From assembly GCA_036742665.1 (NCBI GenBank), contig DAINQP010000221.1, positions 1 through 9,794 of the forward strand: a stretch of 9,794 nucleotides of DNA, read 5' to 3'. Source of the stretch: Gp6-AA40 sp036742665 (GTDB lineage: Bacteria > Acidobacteriota > Vicinamibacteria > Vicinamibacterales > UBA2999). This document shows positions 1-5,963 of the stretch, piece by piece (within the stretch, counting starts at the first letter, position 1; each line of letters opens with the position of its first letter). Both the position numbers and the translations under genes were made by a program. The notes under the pieces are model-generated. The model did no database searches and had not been told where the DNA came from. It saw only the letters and a list, made by a program, of their open reading frames with translations.

Positions 1-464
1 TGCTGGAGTGCCAACGTGGCCATTCCCACGAAGCGATCGGGATACTTGGCGCAATACTGCGAGATGCGCTCGTTCTGCAGCGCCACAACATCGCGCGCCA
101 GCGCCTTGTCTGCGTTGTAGCCCCACGCGTTGACATTGATCGCCTGGTAGTCGATGCCCTGCGCGTCCATGTCGATCAGACGCTGTGGGTTGCCAAGGGC
201 GATGGTCGCGAGGCCGAGGGTGCCTTTCGCCGCCTGCGCGAGCGGTGTGTCCTTCACCACATCCATCACTTCGGGAACGAAACAGTGCGCGTGGAGATCG
301 ACCGTCTTCACGCGGCGGCCGCTGATCGTCACTTCGCGGCGCTTACCGGGCTTGGCGCCGACCTGACGCAGCGCCGCACGGGCATCGAGAAGCCCCGAGC
401 CACCGGCAAGCATGCCAACCGCCGCACCCGTCGCCGTCGTGATGAACTCTCGTCGATTGCGCAT
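1..464 (-). CDS. Tat-exported amidohydrolase-family metal hydrolase (partial, C-terminus beyond window)
   Basis: The first 154 residues of a metal-dependent hydrolase of the amidohydrolase_2 (ACMSD-like) TIM-barrel type; the rest lies beyond the left edge. The N-terminus MRNRREFITTATGAA has the twin-arginine pattern (R4-R5, then F7) followed by a small-residue hydrophobic stretch, so the protein is probably folded in the cytoplasm and exported by Tat. The metal-binding HxH motif is seen as DLHAH (H58, H60), and the stretch RLIDMDAQGIDYQAIN (95-110) matches the 'leader of the second strand' typical of this family. The ATG at 464 is supported by GGAGG (complement of 471-475) six bases upstream. 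It lies 33 bp downstream of the DUF1207 gene in the same direction, with its own TATAAT between them. Substrate cannot be told: the family includes decarboxylases and hydrolases. The family call is firm, the function open. Confidence 0.85.
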   Translation of the reverse strand, partial: MRNRREFITTATGAAVGMLAGGSGLLDARAALRQVGAKPGKRREVTISGRRVKTVDLHAHCFVPEVMDVVKDTPLAQAAKGTLGLATIALGNPQRLIDMDAQGIDYQAINVNAWGYNADKALARDVVALQNERISQYCAKYPDRFVGMATLALQ

Positions 465-470
465 GCGCAG

Positions 471-487
471 CCTCCGCGCGAATTATA
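471..487 (-). promoter_or_regulatory. TATAAT -10 box and GGAGG ribosome site before the amidohydrolase
   Basis: Reading on the minus strand, a perfect TATAAT (complement of 482-487) is followed after 6 bases by GGAGG (475-471) and after 17 bases by the ATG at 464. If used, transcription would begin about 10 bases before the start codon, giving a very short leader. I see no good -35 hexamer at 16-18 bp. The preceding gene ends at 498, so this would be an internal promoter of a two-gene unit. Confidence 0.4.
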
Positions 488-497
488 GGCCCGTGAA

Positions 498-1415
498 TCA
501 GAGGCCGATGTGGACACCCGCGCCGATGTACGAAATGTCGTCCTGAAAGAACTGGCCATACGGAGAGGGTCCCTGATACATCTCGAACAGGAGCATGATC
601 AGCCGCCCCGGATGCCCTTCGGCACCCGGTCGCCCCAACTCCAACCCGACTCGCCCGCTCACCGCCGGTGACCAGTCGTGCAGCTCGGTGGTCTTCACGT
701 CCACGCCAGCCAGCATCTGCACTTTTCGCGCCCTGCCTGAACGCAGCTCGATTCCGGTATGGAACAGCGAATCCGGCAGCTCCTCGGGTTCCCGCCTGAA
801 GATCCGTTCTGCACCGACATACAGCCGCAATACACTGATCTCCTGCGACACGAGGAATTCAATCGACTCGAACGAGAGATTCTCGCGAACGATTTCATCG
901 CTGCGCAGCAGATATTCGTCGCCGAGATGCGAGCTCTGGTGATAGAGCTTGGCGCGAAAGCTGAAGCCGCGGCGCCTGAACGTCAGCGGAAATCCGAGGA
1001 CGTAGTCGGCATTGATCAGATCGTTCGACGGCGCACCCATGTCGAACTGGGCGAAGATGCCGCCCATCACATCCAGCTGAAAGCCTTCGCCGGGGTCAGG
1101 GCCACCGATGCGAAACAAGCCGAACGTATCGCCGACGCCGACCGAGGCGATCGACGTGTCCTCGCCGCTCGGATCGTCCAGGGAGCGGAAGGTGCCGTGC
1201 AGATAACTGACAAACGATCGCGCTTCTTTCGGATCCGCGATCAGCGGGCAGAAGATCTGGTCTTCGGGAAAGCCCACCGTGCCGGTGGCTTCCGACTCGT
1301 GAACGCCGGTGCCACACCGCGGCGCATCGATCGTCTGCGCACCGGCTGGAACCGCGACGGACGCAAGCACGACCAGGAGCGTCAGCACGAGGGGACAACA
1401 AGGCCGATCCACCAT
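498..1415 (-). CDS. DUF1207 family secreted/outer-membrane-associated protein
   Basis: A 305-residue exported protein of the DUF1207 family, whose function is unknown. Residues 1-26 form a Sec signal peptide (hydrophobic LVLTLLVVLASVAVPAGA, likely cut after AGA). Family hallmarks seen are the N-terminal FCPLIADPKEARSF (55-68), GDTFGLFRI (95-103), GGIFAQFD (118-125), the polar block NDLINADYVLG (131-141), YHQSSHLGDEYLL (158-170) and the near-C-terminal MYQGPSPYGQFF (279-290). Alternating short beta strands with aromatic and charged residues suggest a beta-barrel or beta-rich envelope protein, by inference. The ATG at 1415 has a GAGGG Shine-Dalgarno-like site about 9 bases upstream. The gene is divergent from the kinase at 1499 and precedes the amidohydrolase on the same strand. 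Family assignment is by recall of these motifs. Confidence 0.85.
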   Translation of the reverse strand: MVDRPCCPLVLTLLVVLASVAVPAGAQTIDAPRCGTGVHESEATGTVGFPEDQIFCPLIADPKEARSFVSYLHGTFRSLDDPSGEDTSIASVGVGDTFGLFRIGGPDPGEGFQLDVMGGIFAQFDMGAPSNDLINADYVLGFPLTFRRRGFSFRAKLYHQSSHLGDEYLLRSDEIVRENLSFESIEFLVSQEISVLRLYVGAERIFRREPEELPDSLFHTGIELRSGRARKVQMLAGVDVKTTELHDWSPAVSGRVGLELGRPGAEGHPGRLIMLLFEMYQGPSPYGQFFQDDISYIGAGVHIGL

Positions 1416-1445
1416 GGCGCAAGACCCTCGGGGAAGAGTGTGCGC

Positions 1446-1451
1446 ATTGTA
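1446..1451 (-). promoter_or_regulatory. Possible -10 box (TACAAT) for the DUF1207 gene
   Basis: On the minus strand TACAAT lies 30 bp before the DUF1207 start codon, overlapping the left foot of the palindrome at 1448-1475. There is no convincing -35 hexamer, and the palindrome would occupy the spacer. The position suits a promoter but the call rests on six bases. Confidence 0.3.
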
Positions 1452-1475
1452 GTCCGGCTAAAGCCGGACACTACA
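1448..1475. repeat. Imperfect palindromic repeat (REP-like) in a divergent intergenic region
   Basis: The left arm TGTAG-TCCGGCT (1448-1459) pairs with the right arm AGCCGGA-CA-CTACA (1462-1475), with a two-base loop (AA) and a two-base bulge on the right arm. Translated, it reads VRLKPDTT on the plus strand and VVSGFSRTT on the minus strand. I remember these peptides as recurrent at the ends of predicted proteins in Acidobacteriota genomes, which suggests a dispersed intergenic element rather than coding sequence. Only one copy occurs in this window. It could act as a bidirectional terminator-like hairpin, an operator, or a passive repeat. Confidence 0.7.
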
Positions 1476-1482
1476 GCCGACC

Positions 1483-1488
1483 TATAAT
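1483..1488 (+). promoter_or_regulatory. TATAAT -10 box for the kinase gene
   Basis: A perfect TATAAT lies 10 bases before the TTG start codon at 1499. The usual 6-8 base distance to the transcription start would place +1 at about 1494-1496, leaving a leader of roughly 3-5 bases. No clear -35 hexamer is visible. The flanking bases CC before TATAAT are shared with one preceding base (C) plus C at the minus-strand box near 482-487. Confidence 0.45.
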
Positions 1489-1498
1489 CCACGGGATC

Positions 1499-4222
1499 TT
1501 GACGCTCACCCCAGGAACACGACTCGGCACCTACGAGATCGTCGCGGCCATCGGCGCCGGAGGCATGGGCGAGGTGTATCGCGCGCGCGACACCAAACTC
1601 AATCGCGACGTGGCCCTGAAGATCCTGCCCGAGACCTTTGCGACCGTTCCCGATCGGCTCACGCGCTTCACGCGCGAAGCGCAGACGCTGGCCTCGCTGA
1701 ACCATCCGAACATCGCGCAGATTCACGGTCTCGAGGACAGTTCGTCGGTCCATGCGCTAGTCATGGAGTTCGTGGATGGCACAGACTTGTCGCAGCGGAT
1801 CGGCTCCGGACCGATTCCCGTCGATGACGCCGTCGCCATCGCCGGGCAAATCGCCGATGCCATCGAAGCCGCGCACGAGCAGGGCATCGTCCATCGCGAT
1901 CTGAAACCGGCGAACGTCAAGGTTCGCGCCGACGGCACGGTGAAGGTACTGGACTTCGGCCTGGCAAAAGCGCTGGAAGGATCGGGCGCGCCGCATCAAT
2001 CCGCTTCGTTGTCACTCTCGCCCACCGTCGCGAGCCCGGCAATGACCGGTATCGGCATGATCATGGGCACCGCCGCTTACATGTCGCCCGAGCAGGCCAA
2101 GGGCAAAGCCGTGGACAAACGCGCCGACATCTGGTCGTTCGGCGTCGTCCTCTACGAGATGCTCACCGGGCGCATGTTATTCGAGGGCGAAACCGCGTCT
2201 GAGGTGATGGCCGCGGTGATCATGCGCGAGCCCGATTTGAGCGCGCTTCCGGCCAACGTGCCGCCCTCGCTTCGCTACGTGATCGGCCGTTGCCTCGTCA
2301 GAGATCCGAAACTTCGGCTCCGCGACATCGGCGAAGTGCGTCTTGCCCTGTCTGGATCCGCCATGGTCCCGGTGGCGCCGACTCACGTGGAGCGGCGGCG
2401 GAGTGGCGTGAACCGCTGGCTGCTTGCGCTTGCGACCGGCCTTGCGCTCGCGCTGATCGCGACCGGCCTTGGACTCTGGCGCGCCTCGGCGCCGGCGCCG
2501 GCTGCGTCCGTCATCAGGTTCGACGTGCAACCACCCGGCACAACCTCGCTTTCGCTGGTGGCACGGCCCACGGTCGCATTGTCACCGGACGGATCGCTAT
2601 TGGCTTTCGTCGCCTCGACTCAGGGCGAGTCGCGCTTGTATCTGAGATCAATCGGCGACGTGACGGCTCGCGCAATCCCGGGCACTGAGGGTGCGTCGAA
2701 CCCGGTCTTCTCGCCAGATGGCAAGGAGATCGCCTTCTTCGCCAACGGGCGGCTCGAGAGGACGACGCTCGACGGCATCGTCTCGATGATCAGCGAGGCC
2801 GGCAGCGATGGGGACCCCCGCGGAATCGCCTGGCTGCCCGACGGTACGTTGGTGTTTGGATCGATTGCCGCCGGTCCGCTCGTTCAAGTGCGATCGACCG
2901 GCGGTCCGACGCGAGCGATCACGACGCTCGACGAGAAAAAAGGCGAGCGGACGCATCGCTGGCCCGCCGCGCTGCCCGGCGGCAAGCTCCTCTTCACGGT
3001 CGGCACGCTCGGCAGCCCCGATAACTATGACCGAGCGACGATCGAGGCCATGGACCTGGCGAGCGGCAAGCGCCAGGTGGTGCTCGAGGGTGCAAGCTCG
3101 GCACGCTATGCATCGAGCGGGCATCTGCTGTTTGTTCGGGAATCGATCCTCTATGCGGTTCCGTTCGACGTAGACACCCTGACGACGCGAGGTACTCCGG
3201 TGCAAGTGCTGCGCGGCGTGAACGGCGACACCACGACTGGGGCCTCGCACATCGCCATCGCCGAGAACGGGACCATCGCGTACGCATCCGGCACGGCGCT
3301 CGCCGCCGCCAATCGTCTCGTGTGGGTCGATCGTCAGGGGAAGGCCCAGCCGATCGGGCTCCCGCAAGGGTTGTACTTCGATCCGCGAATTTCGCCCGAC
3401 GGTACGCGGGTCGCCGTGACGTGGCAAACGTTGACGGCTGGCAACGGCGACATCTGGGTCAGTGACCTCACGCGCAATACGTTTACCCGGCTGTCATTCA
3501 GCGAAGGCGCGCTGTCGCCGGTCTGGTCCACCGATGGCAGAACGATTTACTACTCCTCCATCGATCCCAGTGGGCGGAAGACGACCATCATGCGCAGGCC
3601 AGCCGATGGGAGCCGCGACGCCGAGCGCGTGGCCGTCGTCGATTCACGCGCCTATCTCCAGGCCGTCACTCCTGACGAAAAGACGGTACTGCTCGATTAC
3701 CAGAGCGTCGGCGGGCCAACCTCCGGAAAGGGCGAGCTCGTGACGCTGTCGCTTGCTGCAGACGCGAAGCCGCAGCCGCTCGTGACGTCAGTCTTCGACG
3801 AGTACGGCGCCACCTGGTCCCCGGATCGGCGCTGGCTGGCCTATCAGTCCGACGAGAGCGGTCGCGCGGAAGTATACGTGCGGAACGTGTCGAGTGGCGG
3901 AGGGCGCTGGCAAGTCTCCACCAACGGCGGTGAAGAGCCACACTGGTCGCCAGACGGCCGGGCACTCTACTACCGGAACGAGACCCAACTGATGTCTGTG
4001 GCCGTGGACACGCGCACGACCTTCGTGCCGGCGCAACCGCAGCTGGTGTTTGATGGCGTCTATAACCTGCGGTCCGATACCGGCATCAGCTACGCGGTCG
4101 CACCGACTGGCGACCGGTTTCTCATGGTGCGTCTCACCGAAGAGAACATGGCGTCGAGGTTGACCGTGGTGACGAACTGGTTCGCCGAGTTGCGGCGCCT
4201 CACGTCTTCAACACCTCGATGA
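1499..4222 (+). CDS. Transmembrane Ser/Thr protein kinase with C-terminal TolB/PD40-like beta-propeller
   Basis: A 907-residue receptor-like Hanks-type kinase. The cytoplasmic kinase domain (about 12-275) has every key element: glycine loop GAGGMGEV (19-26), ATP lysine K41 in VALKIL, helix-C glutamate E60, catalytic HRDLKPAN (H132-R133-D134), metal-binding DFG (152-154) and SPE (196-198) in place of APE. A single membrane helix follows (about 306-328, WLLALATGLALALIATGLGLW), then about 560 residues of beta-propeller repeats with PD40/WD40-like strands (LSPDGSLLAF, FSPDGKEIAFF, ISPDGTRVAV, WSPDGRALYY), expected outside the membrane as a sensor or binding platform. The TTG start is chosen because MTLTPGTRLGTYEIV is the normal family beginning and no ATG occurs before residue 23, inside the glycine loop. 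There is no strong Shine-Dalgarno. The ligand and phosphorylation targets are unknown. Its last 23 bases overlap the convergent ACT gene. Confidence 0.95.
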   Translation: MTLTPGTRLGTYEIVAAIGAGGMGEVYRARDTKLNRDVALKILPETFATVPDRLTRFTREAQTLASLNHPNIAQIHGLEDSSSVHALVMEFVDGTDLSQRIGSGPIPVDDAVAIAGQIADAIEAAHEQGIVHRDLKPANVKVRADGTVKVLDFGLAKALEGSGAPHQSASLSLSPTVASPAMTGIGMIMGTAAYMSPEQAKGKAVDKRADIWSFGVVLYEMLTGRMLFEGETASEVMAAVIMREPDLSALPANVPPSLRYVIGRCLVRDPKLRLRDIGEVRLALSGSAMVPVAPTHVERRRSGVNRWLLALATGLALALIATGLGLWRASAPAPAASVIRFDVQPPGTTSLSLVARPTVALSPDGSLLAFVASTQGESRLYLRSIGDVTARAIPGTEGASNPVFSPDGKEIAFFANGRLERTTLDGIVSMISEAGSDGDPRGIAWLPDGTLVFGSIAAGPLVQVRSTGGPTRAITTLDEKKGERTHRWPAALPGGKLLFTVGTLGSPDNYDRATIEAMDLASGKRQVVLEGASSARYASSGHLLFVRESILYAVPFDVDTLTTRGTPVQVLRGVNGDTTTGASHIAIAENGTIAYASGTALAAANRLVWVDRQGKAQPIGLPQGLYFDPRISPDGTRVAVTWQTLTAGNGDIWVSDLTRNTFTRLSFSEGALSPVWSTDGRTIYYSSIDPSGRKTTIMRRPADGSRDAERVAVVDSRAYLQAVTPDEKTVLLDYQSVGGPTSGKGELVTLSLAADAKPQPLVTSVFDEYGATWSPDRRWLAYQSDESGRAEVYVRNVSSGGGRWQVSTNGGEEPHWSPDGRALYYRNETQLMSVAVDTRTTFVPAQPQLVFDGVYNLRSDTGISYAVAPTGDRFLMVRLTEENMASRLTVVTNWFAELRRLTSSTPR

Positions 4223-4583
4223 TCGCCTGCGGCGTGTCGGCGGCGATAACCAGACGATTCCGCGTTGCGAGGTAGCTGTAGCGCACGTTGATGTGCGCAT
4301 CGGCAATGCGCTGAAACACTCGCGCCGCGGCACCGGGCTCATCGCTCACCGGTACGAGCGCGACCTGCTGCTCCTGGACGACGCGGAATCCGGCGCCGTT
4401 GAGGCATTTGCGTGCGGCAGGCAGATCTTCCGTGAGCACGTGGACGACGCCATTGATTTCGATGTAGCCGTCGATGTTGATACCGGCGGCGCTGACGCAG
4501 CTGATCGCCCTGGCCAGCATGCCGGGCCGATCGTCAACGAGCGTGACCGCGAGATCGGCGTCGAGATGCGGCGTCATAAGCAT
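4200..4583 (-). CDS. Tandem ACT domain protein
   Basis: A 127-residue cytoplasmic protein made of two ACT domains, the small-molecule (usually amino-acid) binding fold. The first begins AVTLVDDRPGMLARAISCVSAAGINIDGY (about 12-70) with the typical DxPGxLA turn. The second starts at about 77 (VPVSDEPGAAARVFQRIADAHINVRY). No catalytic domain is attached, so it is probably a stand-alone ligand-responsive regulator, possibly dimeric. Two ATGs lie at codons 1 and 3. The first is kept for length, and the Shine-Dalgarno (GAAAGTGA) is weak. It lies 30 bp after the secreted-protein gene on the same strand, so it may be the last gene of that operon, although a cytoplasmic ACT protein has no obvious link to the two exported products. 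Its 3' end overlaps the kinase 3' end tail to tail. Confidence 0.85.
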   Translation of the reverse strand: MLMTPHLDADLAVTLVDDRPGMLARAISCVSAAGINIDGYIEINGVVHVLTEDLPAARKCLNGAGFRVVQEQQVALVPVSDEPGAAARVFQRIADAHINVRYSYLATRNRLVIAADTPQAIIEVLKT

Positions 4584-4613
4584 TTCACTTTCAAGGGCGG
4601 CATCAAGCGGCCC

Positions 4614-5489
4614 CTACTTCTGTTTGAGCTCCTGCTGCCGCAGCTTCTCCAGCTCCTCGAGCTCGAGATTGTTGGTGCAATAGAACTCGTAGATCTCGCC
4701 ATTGCCAAGTGTCCAGCGGCGCGGCGCCGACTTCCACGGCTTGAGCAGCACCTTCGGATCGTCCACCGTGATCTCAACGATCAAGTAGTTCATCGACGGC
4801 CGCGTGTACCGTTCGGTCACCTTCAGCTCGTCGCTGTGATACCAGCCGTTAGGCATGATGTAGGTGCGCTCATCGAAGCCGATCGACTCGACGACGAGCG
4901 TGTCGCCCTCCCAGCGCGTCGTGCTGTTGCCGTGGAAGAACGGTTCGGGACTCTGTGGCAGCGGACGGCCATCGGTGTGAATGAGCCGCCAGTTGTTCAG
5001 CACTTCGTAGAGCTGCGCGAGCAGACCGGGCTTGTGGACGATGAACGTCGTGTAGGGGTTCTGCAGCCAGATCGCCGGCACGCCGCGCGGCATGCAGTTG
5101 ACCGACGATTTCGAGAGCTCCAGCTCGGTGGCGGTCATCGATTTGATCTTCGCCAGCGCCTCGGGGCGGAATTGCGGCGGCTCTTCCGGCGTGAGCTTTC
5201 GGTCGAACTGTGGAATCGCTGCCGGATCGACGCCGAAGCGACCCGACACGCCCTGCCCTGCGCCGTTGGGAAACCATTGACCGGTGAAGTCGGGATGCCC
5301 GTCCGGCAGACGTGGCGTCGGCCCGCCAGGTGGCAGCGGGTTGATCGTGTACTGATTTGACACTCTGCCCTGCGCCGAGCCCTCGGCTTTGCCCTCCCTG
5401 CCCTGGGCTGAGCCGTGGGCCGGGCAGAGGGCGACGGGCACAGCGAGCATCAGCGTCGCGAGTGCGCGACGAACCTGCAGCGTTGTCAT
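4614..5489 (-). CDS. Secreted protein of unknown function, usual partner of DUF6152
   Basis: A 291-residue exported protein that I recognise as a large, unnamed environmental family often found beside DUF6152. Residues 1-28 look like a Sec signal (RRALATLMLAVPVALCPAHGSA). C22 is preceded by L, not A/G/S, so it is not a good lipobox. A short duplicated linker follows, GSAQGR at 26-31 and 37-42. The conserved body has LPDGHPDFTGQW (61-72), NCMPRGVP (131-138), WRLIHTDGRPLP (167-178), TRWEGDTLVVESIGFDERTY (191-210), HSDELKVTERY (218-228) and a DDPKVLLKPW block (243-252). C132 and C271 are the only mature cysteines and could form a disulfide. The tail (about 275-291) is charged and probably helical. 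AGGA lies 8 bases before the ATG, overlapping the end of the upstream gene, which stops 4 bases away, so the two are translationally close. No enzymatic motif is recognised. Confidence 0.8.
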   Translation of the reverse strand: MTTLQVRRALATLMLAVPVALCPAHGSAQGREGKAEGSAQGRVSNQYTINPLPPGGPTPRLPDGHPDFTGQWFPNGAGQGVSGRFGVDPAAIPQFDRKLTPEEPPQFRPEALAKIKSMTATELELSKSSVNCMPRGVPAIWLQNPYTTFIVHKPGLLAQLYEVLNNWRLIHTDGRPLPQSPEPFFHGNSTTRWEGDTLVVESIGFDERTYIMPNGWYHSDELKVTERYTRPSMNYLIVEITVDDPKVLLKPWKSAPRRWTLGNGEIYEFYCTNNLELEELEKLRQQELKQK

Positions 5490-5493
5490 GGTC

Positions 5494-5898
5494 TTAGTCC
5501 TGGATCTGACCGACCTGCCGCATCACGCCGTCCGAGAATTTCAGAGTGCCCGCCGCGGCGGCGTTTGGCTTGCCGGTCTTCGAGAGGCAGCCTCGGATCC
5601 ACACGTCCTTGTCGATGTTGTCGAGGAACACCTGACGATCCGTGCCGTTGCGCCGCAGGGTCACCGGCGAGTAGGCCTGGAACGACCACTGCTCGATCTT
5701 GCCGTTCTCTTTCACGTCCACGAAGAAGTACGGGTGCGGATTCTGCCAGTCGAGCTTGCGCAGGACTCCGGTGAACTCGCGGCACTTCGTGCTGTCCCAC
5801 TCGGCGGCGAACGAGTGATGCGCGGCCGAGGGTATCGCGATCAACAGGACCGCACCACAGGCGATCACCGCCACGCCGAGAACGTGCCGTAGCCTCAT
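5494..5898 (-). CDS. DUF6152 family secreted protein
   Basis: A 134-residue exported protein with the DUF6152 signature AHHSFAAEWD (26-35), then the strand FTGVLRKLDWQNPHPYFFVDVK (42-63), with WxNPH being the diagnostic core. The signal peptide (1-26) is likely cut after SAA, which would expose two histidines at the mature N-terminus. The body is short beta strands (about 40-125), OB-like in appearance by inference. C39 and C104 could pair. The start at 5898 is chosen over an in-frame ATG 33 codons upstream (5997). GGAGG (complement of 5904-5908) sits 5 bases before it, the signal peptide begins directly there, and the longer version would overlap the divergent gene. It is first in a minus-strand operon with the secreted partner (4-bp gap) and probably the ACT gene. 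Function is unknown. Confidence 0.85.
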   Translation of the reverse strand: MRLRHVLGVAVIACGAVLLIAIPSAAHHSFAAEWDSTKCREFTGVLRKLDWQNPHPYFFVDVKENGKIEQWSFQAYSPVTLRRNGTDRQVFLDNIDKDVWIRGCLSKTGKPNAAAAGTLKFSDGVMRQVGQIQD

Positions 5899-5903
5899 CG
5901 GAA

Positions 5904-5908
5904 CCTCC
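5904..5908 (-). promoter_or_regulatory. Ribosome binding site deciding the DUF6152 start
   Basis: GGAGG on the minus strand with 5 bases to the ATG at 5898. It fixes the shorter start and agrees with the signal peptide beginning there. Confidence 0.7.
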
Positions 5909-5920
5909 GCCTTCGTGCGC

Positions 5921-5927
5921 CATAATA
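5921..5927. promoter_or_regulatory. Candidate bidirectional -10 element between DUF6152 and the sulfatase-fold gene
   Basis: In the 63-bp divergent gap the only AT-rich core reads CATAAT on the plus strand (5921-5926) and TATTAT on the minus strand (5927-5922), so both directions can use the same bases as a -10. Predicted leaders would be roughly 29 bases to the TTG at 5962 and under 20 bases to the ATG at 5898. -35 matches are poor in both directions. Confidence 0.35.
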
Positions 5928-5942
5928 GCGCTGTCGCTGGAA

Positions 5943-5963
5943 AACGATCGACAATCAATCGTT
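5943..5963 (+). repeat. Small inverted repeat covering the start of the sulfatase-fold gene
   Basis: AACGAT (5943-5948) and ATCGTT (5958-5963) are perfect inverted arms of 6 bp around 9 bases. The right arm includes the first two bases of the TTG start codon. It may be a weak hairpin in the leader or a protein site, but six-base arms also arise by chance. Confidence 0.3.

Noticed and set aside
759..1487. A 242-codon plus-strand open frame
   Set aside because: It is antisense to the DUF1207 gene, which has a signal peptide and family motifs. The frame has no recognisable domain and ends in the VRLKPDTT palindrome translation.
2648..3427. A 259-codon minus-strand open frame
   Set aside because: It lies wholly antisense to the kinase propeller, is rich in Arg/His/Gly as expected for shadow frames in high-GC DNA, and shows no domain.
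4293..5360. A 355-codon plus-strand open frame
   Set aside because: It spans antisense to both the ACT gene and the secreted-protein gene, crossing their intergenic gap. Composition (Arg/Val/Asp/His-rich) is typical of a shadow.
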